Of a stretch of 64,000 bases of DNA, positions 43,327 through 52,953 are shown in pieces. The DNA is taken from assembly GCF_035539115.1 (NCBI RefSeq), contig NZ_DATLJA010000029.1:62001-126000 (forward strand). Direction: 5' to 3'. Origin of the DNA: Desulfitobacterium_A sp035539115 (lineage in GTDB: Bacteria > Bacillota > Desulfitobacteriia > Desulfitobacteriales > Desulfitobacteriaceae). A program made the position numbers and the translations under genes. Below the pieces are notes generated by a model, which was not told where the DNA came from, made no database searches, and saw only the letters and a program-made list of their open reading frames with translations. The first letter of the stretch is position 1. Every line of letters begins with the position of its first letter.

Positions 43327-45507
43327 ATGTCTATGGAACAAATTTATGAAAATGCCATTAAAGACCCTTCACAAGAGCCCAAAAAACTATTACGTAAGAC
43401 GTATGATGGTACGATTATCGCCTTGACCTATGCCGAGATTCTGCTCAACCGTGCCATCAAAGACTATGGCAAAGGGCAAACTATTGGTTATCCGGATACA
43501 GCTTACTACCTACCAGTTATCACTTGCCTGTCTGGGGAGAAAGTTACAACCTTAAATCAGCTCGTGCCAATTCTTAACCGGATGAGAAATCAAGTGAAAA
43601 CGGGACTAACTTTTGAGAATGCGCGTCTCTGGGGAGAATCTGTCCTTTATGCTGCAGAAATTATCGAAGTCATTCATTATTTACAGGGCGATGAACCTAA
43701 AGTCGCACCCTGGACGGGTTTCTTAGGTGACCCAGTCGTTCGTAAACATGGCATCAAGATGGTGGACTGGACAATTCCTGGTGTTGCTGTTATCCTTGGT
43801 CGGGCCAAAGATTCCAAAGCAGCTAAAAAGATCGTTGATAACCTCATGGGAAAAGGGTTTATGCTCTTCCTCTGTGATGAAATCATTGAGCAACTTCTCG
43901 AAGAAAACGTCAAAATTGGCTTAGATTACATTGCCTTCCCCATAGGAAACTTTACTTCCATAATCCATGCTGTCAACTACGCCTTCCGTGCAGGCCTCGC
44001 TTTCGGCGGAATTCCGGCAGGCGAACGGGAGCAACACCGTGACTACCAACGCCGTCGTGTCCGGGCTTTCGTCCTCCATCTCGGCGAATTAGACGATGTT
44101 AAGGTTGCTGCCGAAATGGGAGCTATCTTCATGGGCTTCCCAGTTCTCACTGATCAAGAACTCGGAGATGACATGCAGATTCCGGATTGGTATATTTCCG
44201 AACCAGATTATGAAAAAATGGTTCCTCTTGCTTTAGAAGTTCGTGGAATTAAGCTGACCAATATTGAAGTCCCCATTCCGGTTAACTTCGGACCTGCCTT
44301 TGAAGGGGAAACCATCCGTAAAGGAGATACCTATGTCGAATTCGGAGGCGGCAAAACTACTGCCTTTGAACTTGTTCGTATGGTCGGACCTGATGAAGTT
44401 GAGGATGGGAAAATCACAGTTATCGGACCGGAAATTGATTCTATACCGGAAGGAACTCGCTTACCCCTTGGTATCATGGTTAAAATCTATGGTCGGAAGA
44501 TGCAGGAGGACTTTGAAGGAGTTCTCGAACGCCGCATTCACTACTTTACAAACTATGGTGAAGGAATTTGGCACGTTGCTCAACGTGACCTCTGTTGGGT
44601 TCGAATCTCCAAAGATGCCCGCGCTAAAGGCTTCTTAATAAGGCACATCGGAGAAATCCTCCTTGCGAAATTTAAACAAGAATTTCCAGCAATCGTGGAC
44701 CGTGTCGAAGTAACAATTTTAACCGATCAAGCGGCTATTGATGAAAATATTATCAAGGCCCGGGAACGGTATCGTGCACGGGATGCTCGAATGAAGAGTC
44801 TGACTGACGAAAGCGTCGATACATTTTACTCCTGTCTTCTTTGTCAGTCCTTCGCGCCAAACCATGTCTGTATTACAACCCCAGAGCGAGTTGGGCTTTG
44901 CGGTGCAGTGAGCTGGTTAGATGCTAAAGCTGCCTATGAGATCACGCCTACAGGACCAAACCAACCAATTCCGAAAGGTCCGGCTATCGATGAAGTCAAA
45001 GGGATGTGGCAAAGTTGCAACGATTATCTGCGTCCTGCTTCCAATAATACTTTGGAGGAAGTCAATCTCTATACGTTGATGGATCGACCGATGACGTCTT
45101 GCGGTTGTTTTGAGGCGATTATGGCAATTGTTCCTGAGGTAAACGGGCTCATGATCACTACACGTGAACATAGTGGCATGACACCTTGTGGGATGACCTT
45201 CTCAACTCTCGCCGGCACCGTTGGCGGCGGCTTACAAACCCCTGGATTCATGGGTATAGGACGTTCTTATGTAGTCAGCCGGAAATTCATTCCAGCCGAT
45301 GGAGGTATCGCCCGCATTGTCTGGATGCCTAAAGAACTTAAAGAGTTTCTGCGTGAAGACTTTGTTAAACGTTCTGTCGAAGAAGGACTTGGTGAAGATT
45401 TCATCGATAAGATTGCCGATGAAAGCGTTGGTACAACCATTGAAGAGATTATTCCCTTCCTTGAGGAGAATGGACATCCGTGCTACTCACTTGAACCCTT
45501 GATGTAA
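43327..45507 (+). CDS. acsB: Acetyl-CoA synthase (ACS, alpha subunit)
   Basis: The 726-residue enzyme that joins a methyl group, CO and CoA to acetyl-CoA at the A-cluster. The A-cluster cysteines are C503, C506, C515 and C525 (SCLLCQSFAPNHVC, GLCGA) for the 4Fe-4S, plus C592-G-C594 (TSCGCFEA) for the distal nickel. The N-terminal domain that builds the CO tunnel with CODH is present, so this is the bacterial full-length form (about 730 in Moorella). ATG 43327 has AAGGAGG nine bases upstream. A hairpin stands between it and acsC. Confidence 0.97.
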   Translation: MSMEQIYENAIKDPSQEPKKLLRKTYDGTIIALTYAEILLNRAIKDYGKGQTIGYPDTAYYLPVITCLSGEKVTTLNQLVPILNRMRNQVKTGLTFENARLWGESVLYAAEIIEVIHYLQGDEPKVAPWTGFLGDPVVRKHGIKMVDWTIPGVAVILGRAKDSKAAKKIVDNLMGKGFMLFLCDEIIEQLLEENVKIGLDYIAFPIGNFTSIIHAVNYAFRAGLAFGGIPAGEREQHRDYQRRRVRAFVLHLGELDDVKVAAEMGAIFMGFPVLTDQELGDDMQIPDWYISEPDYEKMVPLALEVRGIKLTNIEVPIPVNFGPAFEGETIRKGDTYVEFGGGKTTAFELVRMVGPDEVEDGKITVIGPEIDSIPEGTRLPLGIMVKIYGRKMQEDFEGVLERRIHYFTNYGEGIWHVAQRDLCWVRISKDARAKGFLIRHIGEILLAKFKQEFPAIVDRVEVTILTDQAAIDENIIKARERYRARDARMKSLTDESVDTFYSCLLCQSFAPNHVCITTPERVGLCGAVSWLDAKAAYEITPTGPNQPIPKGPAIDEVKGMWQSCNDYLRPASNNTLEEVNLYTLMDRPMTSCGCFEAIMAIVPEVNGLMITTREHSGMTPCGMTFSTLAGTVGGGLQTPGFMGIGRSYVVSRKFIPADGGIARIVWMPKELKEFLREDFVKRSVEEGLGEDFIDKIADESVGTTIEEIIPFLEENGHPCYSLEPLM

Positions 45508-45567
45508 AGTTCAATAAACCATAGATAGAGTTTAGAACTTCACTTGCAGTAAGTTTCCTGTATTGTG

Positions 45568-45604
45568 CCCCTCTGCTTTTATGCCTTACAAAAAAGCAGA
45601 GGGG
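45568..45604 (+). promoter_or_regulatory. Hairpin in the acsB-acsC intergenic region
   Basis: CCCCTCTGCTTTT and AAAAGCAGAGGGG form a perfect 13-base stem with an 11-base loop, without a T run after it. It probably protects the 3' end of the acsAB message or reduces readthrough to acsC. Confidence 0.6.
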
Positions 45605-45639
45605 ACTAACAAACTTAGAAGAAAGGGGTTAACCATCAC

Positions 45640-46968
45640 ATGGGATTAACTGGACTAGAAATCTATAAACAACTTCCTAAGAAAAACTGCGGAGAGTGCG
45701 GAACTCCAACTTGTCTTGCTTTTGCAATGGCTTTAGCCGCAGGCAAAGGCGCTTTAGAAACTTGCCCGTATGTAACCGATGAAGCACGTGAGAATCTTGC
45801 TTCAGCCTCTGCTCCGCCGATTAAAGCGATTAAATTTGGTAATGAATCCATTCTTGGTGATGAAACCGTATTATTCCGCCATGATAAGACCTTTTATCAT
45901 CCCACGACCTTATTGATTCAAGTCGCCGATTCGCTTACCGATTCGGAAATTGATTCTAAGCTGCAAGAAATTGAAGGTTTAGAGTTTGACCGTGTTGGTT
46001 TACACTACAGTGTCGATGGGATAGCTATTGTCAACGAATCTGGAGACCCTGCTCGCTTTAACCAAGTCGTTGCTAAAGTTGCTTCAGCAACTCAACGTTC
46101 CTTGTTACTTCTTAGCGAAAATCCTGCTTCTTTGACGGCCGCAGTACCGGGAATTGCTTCACGGAAACCCTTAATCGGTTCAGCAACTTCCGAAAACTAC
46201 GAAGCTGTAGTGAACTTGGCGAAGGAGCAAAATGTTCCCGTCATCCTCAAAGCAGATGGCTTAGACGCTCTCAATGAACTGGTCGAAAGCGCACAAAAAT
46301 TGGGCTATAAAGAATTCGTTCTTGACCCAGGTTCTCGTACCATCAGCCAAACCTTAGCCAATTTAACCCATCTTCGGCGTTTAGCGATCAAGAAGAAATT
46401 CCGTCCGTTCGGATATCCTGTTGTTGCCTTTACAACCAAGAATGAACCTTTAGATGAGATTGCTGAAGCTTCTGTGTATGTTTCCAAATATGCAAGCGCC
46501 GTAGTTTTGAAGACCTCGGGCAAAGCTCATATCCTCCCGCTCATGGCACTACGACAAAATCTCTACACTGATCCACAAAAACCGATTCAAGTGGAGCCCA
46601 CACTTCACGTTATTGGGGAGGTTAATGAGAATTCTCCGGTTTATATCACAACTAACTTCTCTTTAACCTACTACAGCGTTGAAGGGGAAGTTGATTCTAG
46701 TAAAATCCCAAGCTATATCCTTCCGATTGATACGGATGGAACGTCAGTTCTGACCTCTTATGCCGCTGGTAAATTTGAACCAGAAAAAATTGCTGATGCC
46801 TTAGCTGCGTGTGGGGTAGCAGATAAAGTCAGTCATCGTAATTTGATTATTCCGGGGGCAGTTGCGGTTATCTCTGGTAAGCTTCAGGAAAAATCCGGTT
46901 GGAAGGTTATTGTTGGGCCTCGCGAAGCAAGTGGAATTATCTCCTTTGTTCGTGCACTTCAAGCCTAA
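45640..46968 (+). CDS. acsC: Corrinoid iron-sulfur protein large subunit (AcsC, CoFeSP gamma)
   Basis: The 442-residue subunit with the 4Fe-4S cluster and corrinoid of CoFeSP, the methyl carrier from AcsE to AcsB. The cluster cysteines are C17, C20, C25 and C42 (NCGECGTPTC ... ETCPYV). The middle is a TIM-barrel-like domain and the C-terminal part (SLTYYSVEGEVDSSKIPSYI onward) is the B12-binding fold. GAAAGGGG precedes the ATG. It pairs with AcsD encoded further downstream. Confidence 0.96.
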   Translation: MGLTGLEIYKQLPKKNCGECGTPTCLAFAMALAAGKGALETCPYVTDEARENLASASAPPIKAIKFGNESILGDETVLFRHDKTFYHPTTLLIQVADSLTDSEIDSKLQEIEGLEFDRVGLHYSVDGIAIVNESGDPARFNQVVAKVASATQRSLLLLSENPASLTAAVPGIASRKPLIGSATSENYEAVVNLAKEQNVPVILKADGLDALNELVESAQKLGYKEFVLDPGSRTISQTLANLTHLRRLAIKKKFRPFGYPVVAFTTKNEPLDEIAEASVYVSKYASAVVLKTSGKAHILPLMALRQNLYTDPQKPIQVEPTLHVIGEVNENSPVYITTNFSLTYYSVEGEVDSSKIPSYILPIDTDGTSVLTSYAAGKFEPEKIADALAACGVADKVSHRNLIIPGAVAVISGKLQEKSGWKVIVGPREASGIISFVRALQA

Positions 46969-47056
46969 TCAATTATAAATTCCAGCGTAACTCAGAGAGA
47001 AAGCAGAATCTGCTAAGATAAAAAGAGGGATTAGTATAGGGGATGGTGAGACTGTC

Positions 47057-48967
47057 ATGGCCCAATATCAAGTTAGATTTATGCCAGAAAATAAGATTAT
47101 TGAGGTTGAGCAAGGTACCTCCCTACTTAAAGCGGCTTCCAAAGCTGGAATCTATATCAAGTCAGGTTGTGGGGGCAAGGGTACCTGTGGGGCCTGCAAA
47201 GTTACAGTTGTTTCTGGCAACGTCGAAACTGTAGGAACGGGGAATTTGAACCCAGATCAAATCGCTCACGGAGTACGACTGGGTTGTCAAACCTTTGTGC
47301 AAGGGAACTTAACGGTTGAGGTCCCACCGGAATCCCGCCTTCAAGAACATCAAGTTCTGATGGGGGATGTCCATAAAGGAATTTTACAGGAATCTGCGAA
47401 CGATCTTCTTATCAAATACGGGCTTCAACCGTTAGCCAGTAAAATCAGAGTTCAACTTTCTGAACCGACCTTAACAGATAATGCGAGTGATTGGGCCAGA
47501 TTATCAGTTGAACTCAAACGTACTTTGCCCTATGAAAAAAACATCGAAATACCCTTATCTGTCTTACGGGACTTACCCGAAATACTGCGCCAATCAAACT
47601 GGGATGTTTCTCTGACTTTGACAGATATGGAAGATAAGTACACCATAATCAGAATCGAGCCTGGAAACGATCTACCACCACGTGGTTTAGCCATTGATAT
47701 CGGTACCACTACGGTTGTTGTTTACCTCGTGAATCTTGAAACTGGAGCAATTGAGGATAAACAAGGAACGTATAATAAGCAGGCTAAATTTGGAGATGAT
47801 GTAATTTCCAGGATTGTCTATGCCGTAGAGACACCCGAGAGTTTGCAAGAAATTCAACAAGCCGTCATTGACACGATTAATGAATTAACGGACAAACTCC
47901 TGGCGCGCCAAAACCTAACCCAGGATGATCTTTGCACAGCTGTTGTCGCTGGTAATACCACAATGACTCAACTTTTCCTGGGTATCAACCCTCGCTACCT
48001 TCGTCTCGAACCCTATATTCCCACCGTCAGTCTTACACCCTCTGTTGCAGCAAGAGAAGTCGGTCTCCATATCCTACCTGAGGCTTTAGTTCATTGTTAT
48101 CCTTCGGTGGCAAGTTACGTAGGTGGAGATATTGTCTCCGGTGCTCTCATTACCGACATGGCCAATAATGAGGAAATCACACTTTTTATTGATATTGGTA
48201 CGAATGGTGAGATTGTACTTGGTAATCAAGATTGGCTCGTTTCTTGTGCTTGTTCCGCAGGTCCGTGTTTTGAAGGTGGAGGAATTACTTTTGGGATGCG
48301 TGCCATGCCAGGTGCAATTGAGCGGGTTAATATTGATCCCGTAACGTTAGATGTGAATATAGCCGTGGTTGGACGAATTCCACCCGTTGGAATTTGTGGA
48401 TCTGGACTTGTCGATTGCCTTTCCAAAATACGTGAAGCAGGAATTATCGATCGAGCAGGTAATTTTCAACTTGAGCATGTCTCACATTCAGCGCGCTTGC
48501 GTCAAACCCAAGATGACAAGGAATTTGTCCTTGCCTGGGCTCATCAAGCCGGAGGGGAAAAGGATGTTGTCATCACCGAGAACGACGTAAAAAATTTAAT
48601 TCGGGCTAAAGGCGCTATTTATGCGGGTATTCGCTCTTTATTGCAAATGGTAGCCGTGGACATTGACATGATTGACCGGATCGCTATCGCCGGTGGGTTC
48701 GGCAACTACCTAAATGTTCACGATTCAGTTCAAATCGGCTTATTGCCGGACTTGCCACCCGAAAAGTATGAGTTTATTGGCAATTCCTCGGTCAAAGGAG
48801 CTTGCTTAGCCTTATTATCGCAAAAAGCTTGGCACGAAGCAGCTGACTTAGGTCGGAAAATAACGTATGTAGAGCTCTCCATTGGGACGACATTTATGGA
48901 TGAGTTTGTATCTGCACTTTTCTTGCCTCATACGGACTTATCCTTATTCCCTACGGTTGAAGGATAA
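47057..48967 (+). CDS. acsV: Reductive activator of the corrinoid protein (AcsV/RACo; 2Fe-2S ASKHA ATPase)
   Basis: A 636-residue protein of the RACo family (DUF4445). The N-terminal ferredoxin domain has C38, C44, C47 and C77 (SGCGGKGTCGACKV, LGCQTF) for a 2Fe-2S cluster. After a linker domain comes an ASKHA-type actin fold starting at GLAIDIGTTTVVVYLV, with GDIVSGALITDM and LFIDIGTNGEIVLG, and AIAGGFGNYLNV near the end. It reduces inactive Co(II) CoFeSP to Co(I) with ATP. Its location between acsC and acsF is standard for the cluster. The ATG 47057 has GGGGATGG-type sequence upstream. Confidence 0.93.
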   Translation: MAQYQVRFMPENKIIEVEQGTSLLKAASKAGIYIKSGCGGKGTCGACKVTVVSGNVETVGTGNLNPDQIAHGVRLGCQTFVQGNLTVEVPPESRLQEHQVLMGDVHKGILQESANDLLIKYGLQPLASKIRVQLSEPTLTDNASDWARLSVELKRTLPYEKNIEIPLSVLRDLPEILRQSNWDVSLTLTDMEDKYTIIRIEPGNDLPPRGLAIDIGTTTVVVYLVNLETGAIEDKQGTYNKQAKFGDDVISRIVYAVETPESLQEIQQAVIDTINELTDKLLARQNLTQDDLCTAVVAGNTTMTQLFLGINPRYLRLEPYIPTVSLTPSVAAREVGLHILPEALVHCYPSVASYVGGDIVSGALITDMANNEEITLFIDIGTNGEIVLGNQDWLVSCACSAGPCFEGGGITFGMRAMPGAIERVNIDPVTLDVNIAVVGRIPPVGICGSGLVDCLSKIREAGIIDRAGNFQLEHVSHSARLRQTQDDKEFVLAWAHQAGGEKDVVITENDVKNLIRAKGAIYAGIRSLLQMVAVDIDMIDRIAIAGGFGNYLNVHDSVQIGLLPDLPPEKYEFIGNSSVKGACLALLSQKAWHEAADLGRKITYVELSIGTTFMDEFVSALFLPHTDLSLFPTVEG

Positions 48968-49015
48968 TTTCATCCTGACAATCATTTATCCTAATAAGTT
49001 TGGAGGTGCGATATT

Positions 49016-49774
49016 ATGGCAAAATATGTAGCTGTTGCAGGAAAAGGTGGGGTAGGAAAGACAACCTTTACAGCCCTCTTGCTAAGACAAGTGTTGCGAA
49101 ATCACAAGGATATTTCCATCTTAGCTGTGGATGCTGATCCAAATGCCAATCTCAATGAAGCGCTTGGGCTCGAAGTTACAACGACAATTTCCGAACTATT
49201 GGAAGAAACAAAAAATCCTAAATCCATTCCTGAGGGAATGCCAAAGAATGTATTTGTTGAGTACAAACTTCAACAAACTCTGGTTGAATCCCAAGATATC
49301 GATTTACTGGTCATGGGAGGACCGCAAGGCCCAGGATGTTACTGCTATCCTAATGATCTTCTCCGCAAGTACTTAGAGGACTTGGGAGGCAGTTATGACT
49401 TAGTTGCTGTCGACACAGAAGCCGGTTTAGAGCATATCAGTCGAAGGACGATTCCCCACATTGATACAATGTTCGTCATCAGTGATTCTTCGGCTCGGGG
49501 AATTCGTTCCGCTGGACGCGTTCATGATTTAATCAAAGGATTGCATTCTGCAGTAGGGGAAGTCTATCTCGTCGTTACGAAAACGACAGAGGACAGCTTA
49601 AATTCACTTTCTGAAGAAATCGCGAAAACAGGACTCAATTTAATTGGGGATATTCCGCTTGATCCCTTAGTCACGAAACAAGATTTAGCGGGAGAAGCAC
49701 TCTACGTTCTGCCAGATGAATCTGTGGCCGTTCAGGCTGTACAAAAAATTGTTGAGAGATCTCGAATTTTTTAA
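49016..49774 (+). CDS. acsF: AcsF/CooC-family ATPase for nickel insertion into ACS
   Basis: A 252-residue MinD-type ATPase with AGKGGVGKTTFTA as Walker A and VDADPNANLNEALG as the switch. The C-X-C pair is in GPGCYCYPNDLLRKYL. Located between acsV and acsD, it corresponds to AcsF of acetogens, while the operon's first gene corresponds to CooC; the assignment of which cofactor each serves is by gene order. GGAGGTG stands eight bases before ATG. Confidence 0.88.
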   Translation: MAKYVAVAGKGGVGKTTFTALLLRQVLRNHKDISILAVDADPNANLNEALGLEVTTTISELLEETKNPKSIPEGMPKNVFVEYKLQQTLVESQDIDLLVMGGPQGPGCYCYPNDLLRKYLEDLGGSYDLVAVDTEAGLEHISRRTIPHIDTMFVISDSSARGIRSAGRVHDLIKGLHSAVGEVYLVVTKTTEDSLNSLSEEIAKTGLNLIGDIPLDPLVTKQDLAGEALYVLPDESVAVQAVQKIVERSRIF

Positions 49775-49831
49775 TCCTATCCGATTATTAAACTCAAAAA
49801 ATACCAATAGTCTAGAGAGGAGAGAAATGTA

Positions 49832-50800
49832 ATGCCCGTAGTACGCGTTAAAGAAAGATATCAGAGTAAAGTAGGTCAAGTTGTTCTCGGTGCAACTCCA
49901 GAACAAGGAGGCACCCGTACGAAGGTGGTCACCGTGGGGGGAGATGGTACTTTACCTTTTCTCCACTTCGAAGGGAAAGTTGAAAATCGTGCTGTCATAG
50001 CTATGGAAGTTACCGACATTGTTCCACCCTGGAACGATGTGATCAAGGAACAATTTGGTGATGTTTTAGATAATCCTGTCGCTTGGGCCAAAAAGTGTGT
50101 CGAAGAGTATAACGCAGACATGATTTATTTAAAACTGATTAGTGCTGCCCCGGACGGGGAGAATAGAAGTCCAGAGGATTGCGCTCGGATCGTCAAAGAC
50201 GTTCTGGGAGCAGTGGGAGTTCCTTTAATTGTCGTAGGTTGTGAAGATATAGAAAAGGACAATGAGGTCATGGCTGCAGTCGCCGAAGCAGCTGCAGGGG
50301 AAAACCTCCTTATTGGTTTAGCCGAGCAGGATAATTACAAATCCATTACAGCTGCGGCAATGGTGCATAAGCATAATGTTATTGCTCGCTCGCCACTCGA
50401 CATTAATATCTGTAAGCAATTAAACATTCTCATTAGCGAGATGGGTTTACCTCTAAACCACATCGTGATTGACCCAATGATCGGTGGCTTAGGCTATGGG
50501 ATTGAATATGCTTACTCAATTATGGAACGTGCCCGTTTAGGTGCCCTCGCTAACGATAAAATGCTCTCCATGCCCATGATTTGTACGGTAGGCTATGAAG
50601 CCAACCGAGCCAAAGAAGCTAATGCTCTTGCTGAAGAATTTCCAGCTTGGGGAGAACTCCAAGATCGAGCTATTCTCTGGGAAACCTTGACAGCAACGGC
50701 TCTTATTCAGGTCGGTGCCAGCATTCTTCTGATGCGTAATCCTGCAGCCGTACGTCTTGTACAGCAAAATATAGCGGATTTAATGGAAGCCAATGCTTAA
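49832..50800 (+). CDS. acsD: Corrinoid iron-sulfur protein small subunit (AcsD, CoFeSP delta)
   Basis: The 322-residue TIM-barrel partner of AcsC in CoFeSP. Recognised from GQVVLGATPEQGGTRTKVVTVGGDGTLPF-type N-terminus, PPWNDVIKEQFGDVL, LIGLAEQDNYKSI and IVIDPMIGGLGYGIEYAYSI. No cysteine cluster is expected. GGAGAG precedes ATG, and the stop is 45 bases before acsE. Length equals the family norm. Confidence 0.96.
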   Translation: MPVVRVKERYQSKVGQVVLGATPEQGGTRTKVVTVGGDGTLPFLHFEGKVENRAVIAMEVTDIVPPWNDVIKEQFGDVLDNPVAWAKKCVEEYNADMIYLKLISAAPDGENRSPEDCARIVKDVLGAVGVPLIVVGCEDIEKDNEVMAAVAEAAAGENLLIGLAEQDNYKSITAAAMVHKHNVIARSPLDINICKQLNILISEMGLPLNHIVIDPMIGGLGYGIEYAYSIMERARLGALANDKMLSMPMICTVGYEANRAKEANALAEEFPAWGELQDRAILWETLTATALIQVGASILLMRNPAAVRLVQQNIADLMEANA

Positions 50801-50845
50801 TCAGCAAAAATAACTGACCCCAAAAAATGAAAGGGTGTGTGCTAG

Positions 50846-51640
50846 TTGATCATAATCGGTGAACGGATTAATGGAATGTTTAAGGATATCGGGGATGGCC
50901 TTCGTAATAAAGATCCAAAACCTTTACAAGAATGGGCTTTAAAGCAACAAGAAGGAGGAGCCCATTACCTTGATGTCAACTCAGGGCCGGCGGTTCCCAC
51001 AGAAGAAAGACCCGAAGCCTATGAATGGATGGTAAAAATCATCCAAGAAGTATCCGAATTACCTCTATGTTTAGACTCAACCAATTATAATGCGATCGAA
51101 GCGGGCTTGAAACTTTGCAAACGTCCAGCGATGATTAATTCAGTCCCCGCAGAACGGCCTAAACTCGAACGGGTATTCCCTATGGCAGTTCAATATAACG
51201 CATCTCTTATTGCCCTCACCATGGATAAAAAAGGTATTCCCAAGGATTCCGAAAATCGTCTGGCGTTCGCCATGGAACTTGTGGCAGCTGCTGATGAGTT
51301 CGGCTTACCAATGGAAGATCTTTTCATTGATCCTTTGATTTTACCTGTTAATGTTGCCCAAGAGCATGCGCCAGAAGTCCTCGAGACCCTTCGTCAAATC
51401 AAGAATTTGGCGAATCCAGCGCCTCGTACAGTATTGGGCCTTTCAAATGTATCCCAGAAATCTCCTGACCGTCATTTAATCAATCGAACCTACCTGGCAA
51501 TGGCTATGGCTTCTGGGCTTGACGCTGCGATCATGGATGCCAATGATGACGATCTCGTCGATGTAGCAGCTACAGCTGAAATTCTGTTAAACAAGAGCAT
51601 ATATGCGGATTCTTATCTTAAAGTTTTCCGCCAGCGCTAA
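50846..51640 (+). CDS. acsE: 5-methyltetrahydrofolate:corrinoid iron-sulfur protein methyltransferase
   Basis: The 264-residue TIM-barrel enzyme that moves the methyl group from methyl-THF to Co(I) of CoFeSP. Pterin-binding residues lie in IIIGERINGMFKDIGD, GGAHYLDVNSGP and ALTMDKKGIP, and in DANDDDLVD near the C-terminus. The start codon is TTG at 50846 after AAAGGGTGTG. It is the last gene of the operon and is followed by a strong terminator. The folate enzymes that make methyl-THF are not in this window. Confidence 0.95.
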   Translation: MIIIGERINGMFKDIGDGLRNKDPKPLQEWALKQQEGGAHYLDVNSGPAVPTEERPEAYEWMVKIIQEVSELPLCLDSTNYNAIEAGLKLCKRPAMINSVPAERPKLERVFPMAVQYNASLIALTMDKKGIPKDSENRLAFAMELVAAADEFGLPMEDLFIDPLILPVNVAQEHAPEVLETLRQIKNLANPAPRTVLGLSNVSQKSPDRHLINRTYLAMAMASGLDAAIMDANDDDLVDVAATAEILLNKSIYADSYLKVFRQR

Positions 51641-51694
51641 TATCTTGAAGAAAGAAGCCCATCTAAAGTAAACTTGGCTGCGCTCGTATGATCA

Positions 51695-51747
51695 AGACCA
51701 AAGAAAGACTCACCCTGAATTCCGGGGTGAGTCTTTCTTTGGTCTTC
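51695..51747 (+). terminator. Strong terminator of the acs operon
   Basis: AAGACCAAAGAAAGACTCAC and its complement form a perfect stem of more than 20 bases with a 9-base loop; the descending arm ends in a T-rich segment. Confidence 0.9.
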
Positions 51748-51820
51748 AACTTTTTTATCATACAACCGTGACAAACCGCATAGCAATCAAATCAAGAGAA
51801 GATAGTGGAGGTGGACAAAC

Positions 51821-52873
51821 ATGGAGACATTTTTCCAGAAAAATACAGAAGTTCAAGAGTGGGTCGACTTATTAATTGAAAAACTTTTTACCGTTTGCTT
51901 ACTTAGCGGTTCTGAGGCTGATTCTGAATTTTTTAGGGGACGACAAGCTGCTGAAAAGATTTCCAGCATCCTTCAGGGAATCGCAGATTTACCAGAAGAT
52001 ACTGTGAAGGAAGGTATCCGACAATTGATTGAGCAACGTCTTCCTGATCCACGAGTGATCGATAACTTTCCTCAGTTTTATAGTTTTATGGAGGAAATGA
52101 TTAAATCAGGGATACCGAATGATCATCCCACTGAATCAGTCTCCAACCAATCCCAATCAAAACTCTTGCCAGAATTGCCAAGCTCGACGTTTGTACTCAC
52201 TCGTAGACCTAAAACTGCTGAAAACTTGCCTCGCGTATATCTTCCCGAGGTAGCCGTTCCCGCTGATGAGGATAATGTTTCCATAAATGTTTTTGCTCCA
52301 TTTATACCACTCGTTCCTTTCACACTCCATAACCCTTCCGAAGCAGAAACACATCTCTTAAAACCTGAATCCTTTGAAGAAACATTTCCAAAACCGCCTG
52401 AACCTTCTCTCACAAGTCTCGCATTTGAAGAGAGTCTGGAACCTGAAAAACCTTCATCTCCACCAGAGACTTCCTTGAAAACTGGATTGACTATTTCATC
52501 GAAACAATCTCTCCTCGAAACAGACCACTCCCTCAAGAACAAAGTTGTACGAACCAACCAAATCCCGATTGAGGGAGATAGATTATCCAAAGTTCTTCAG
52601 CAGCATTATCCAGAAGAACAACCCCGTTGGAACGTTATGATAGGACAATATTCTATTTTTGCTCAAGTTTGCAATCTTATTATTTATATTCCCAATGAAA
52701 CTCTCTCGGAAACCACAAAGACAGAAGCGAAAAAATACTTACAAAAACAAGGCTATCAGGTCGCCCTTTGTCAACACGAAGACTTAGCTTACCCAAGGCG
52801 TTTAGAACGTTTCATCCGACAAGCACTTCGCGAACCAACATATTCTAATACTTCCTCATCCTTTTTAAAATAA
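51821..52873 (+). CDS. Unknown protein with disordered middle and C-terminal alpha/beta domain
   Basis: A 350-residue protein I do not recognise. Residues 1-95 are helical with many acidic residues (EVQEWVDLLIEKLFTVCLL, RQLIEQRLPDPRVIDNFPQF). Residues about 105-260 are rich in Pro, Ser, Glu and Lys and look disordered. The last ~75 residues form a compact-looking domain, NVMIGQYSIFAQVCNLIIYI, EAKKYLQKQGYQVALCQHED, RRLERFIRQALREP. No signal peptide or membrane helix. GGAGGTGG precedes ATG. It stands 80 bases before the DegS-like gene and may share its operon. The gene itself is secure. Confidence 0.72.
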   Translation: METFFQKNTEVQEWVDLLIEKLFTVCLLSGSEADSEFFRGRQAAEKISSILQGIADLPEDTVKEGIRQLIEQRLPDPRVIDNFPQFYSFMEEMIKSGIPNDHPTESVSNQSQSKLLPELPSSTFVLTRRPKTAENLPRVYLPEVAVPADEDNVSINVFAPFIPLVPFTLHNPSEAETHLLKPESFEETFPKPPEPSLTSLAFEESLEPEKPSSPPETSLKTGLTISSKQSLLETDHSLKNKVVRTNQIPIEGDRLSKVLQQHYPEEQPRWNVMIGQYSIFAQVCNLIIYIPNETLSETTKTEAKKYLQKQGYQVALCQHEDLAYPRRLERFIRQALREPTYSNTSSSFLK

Positions 52874-52953
52874 GAAGTAGGAATCCTTCGATTACTGTCG
52901 AATACATCATTATTACATAATATAGACGTTTAGGTTGAAATGAGGGACTACAG

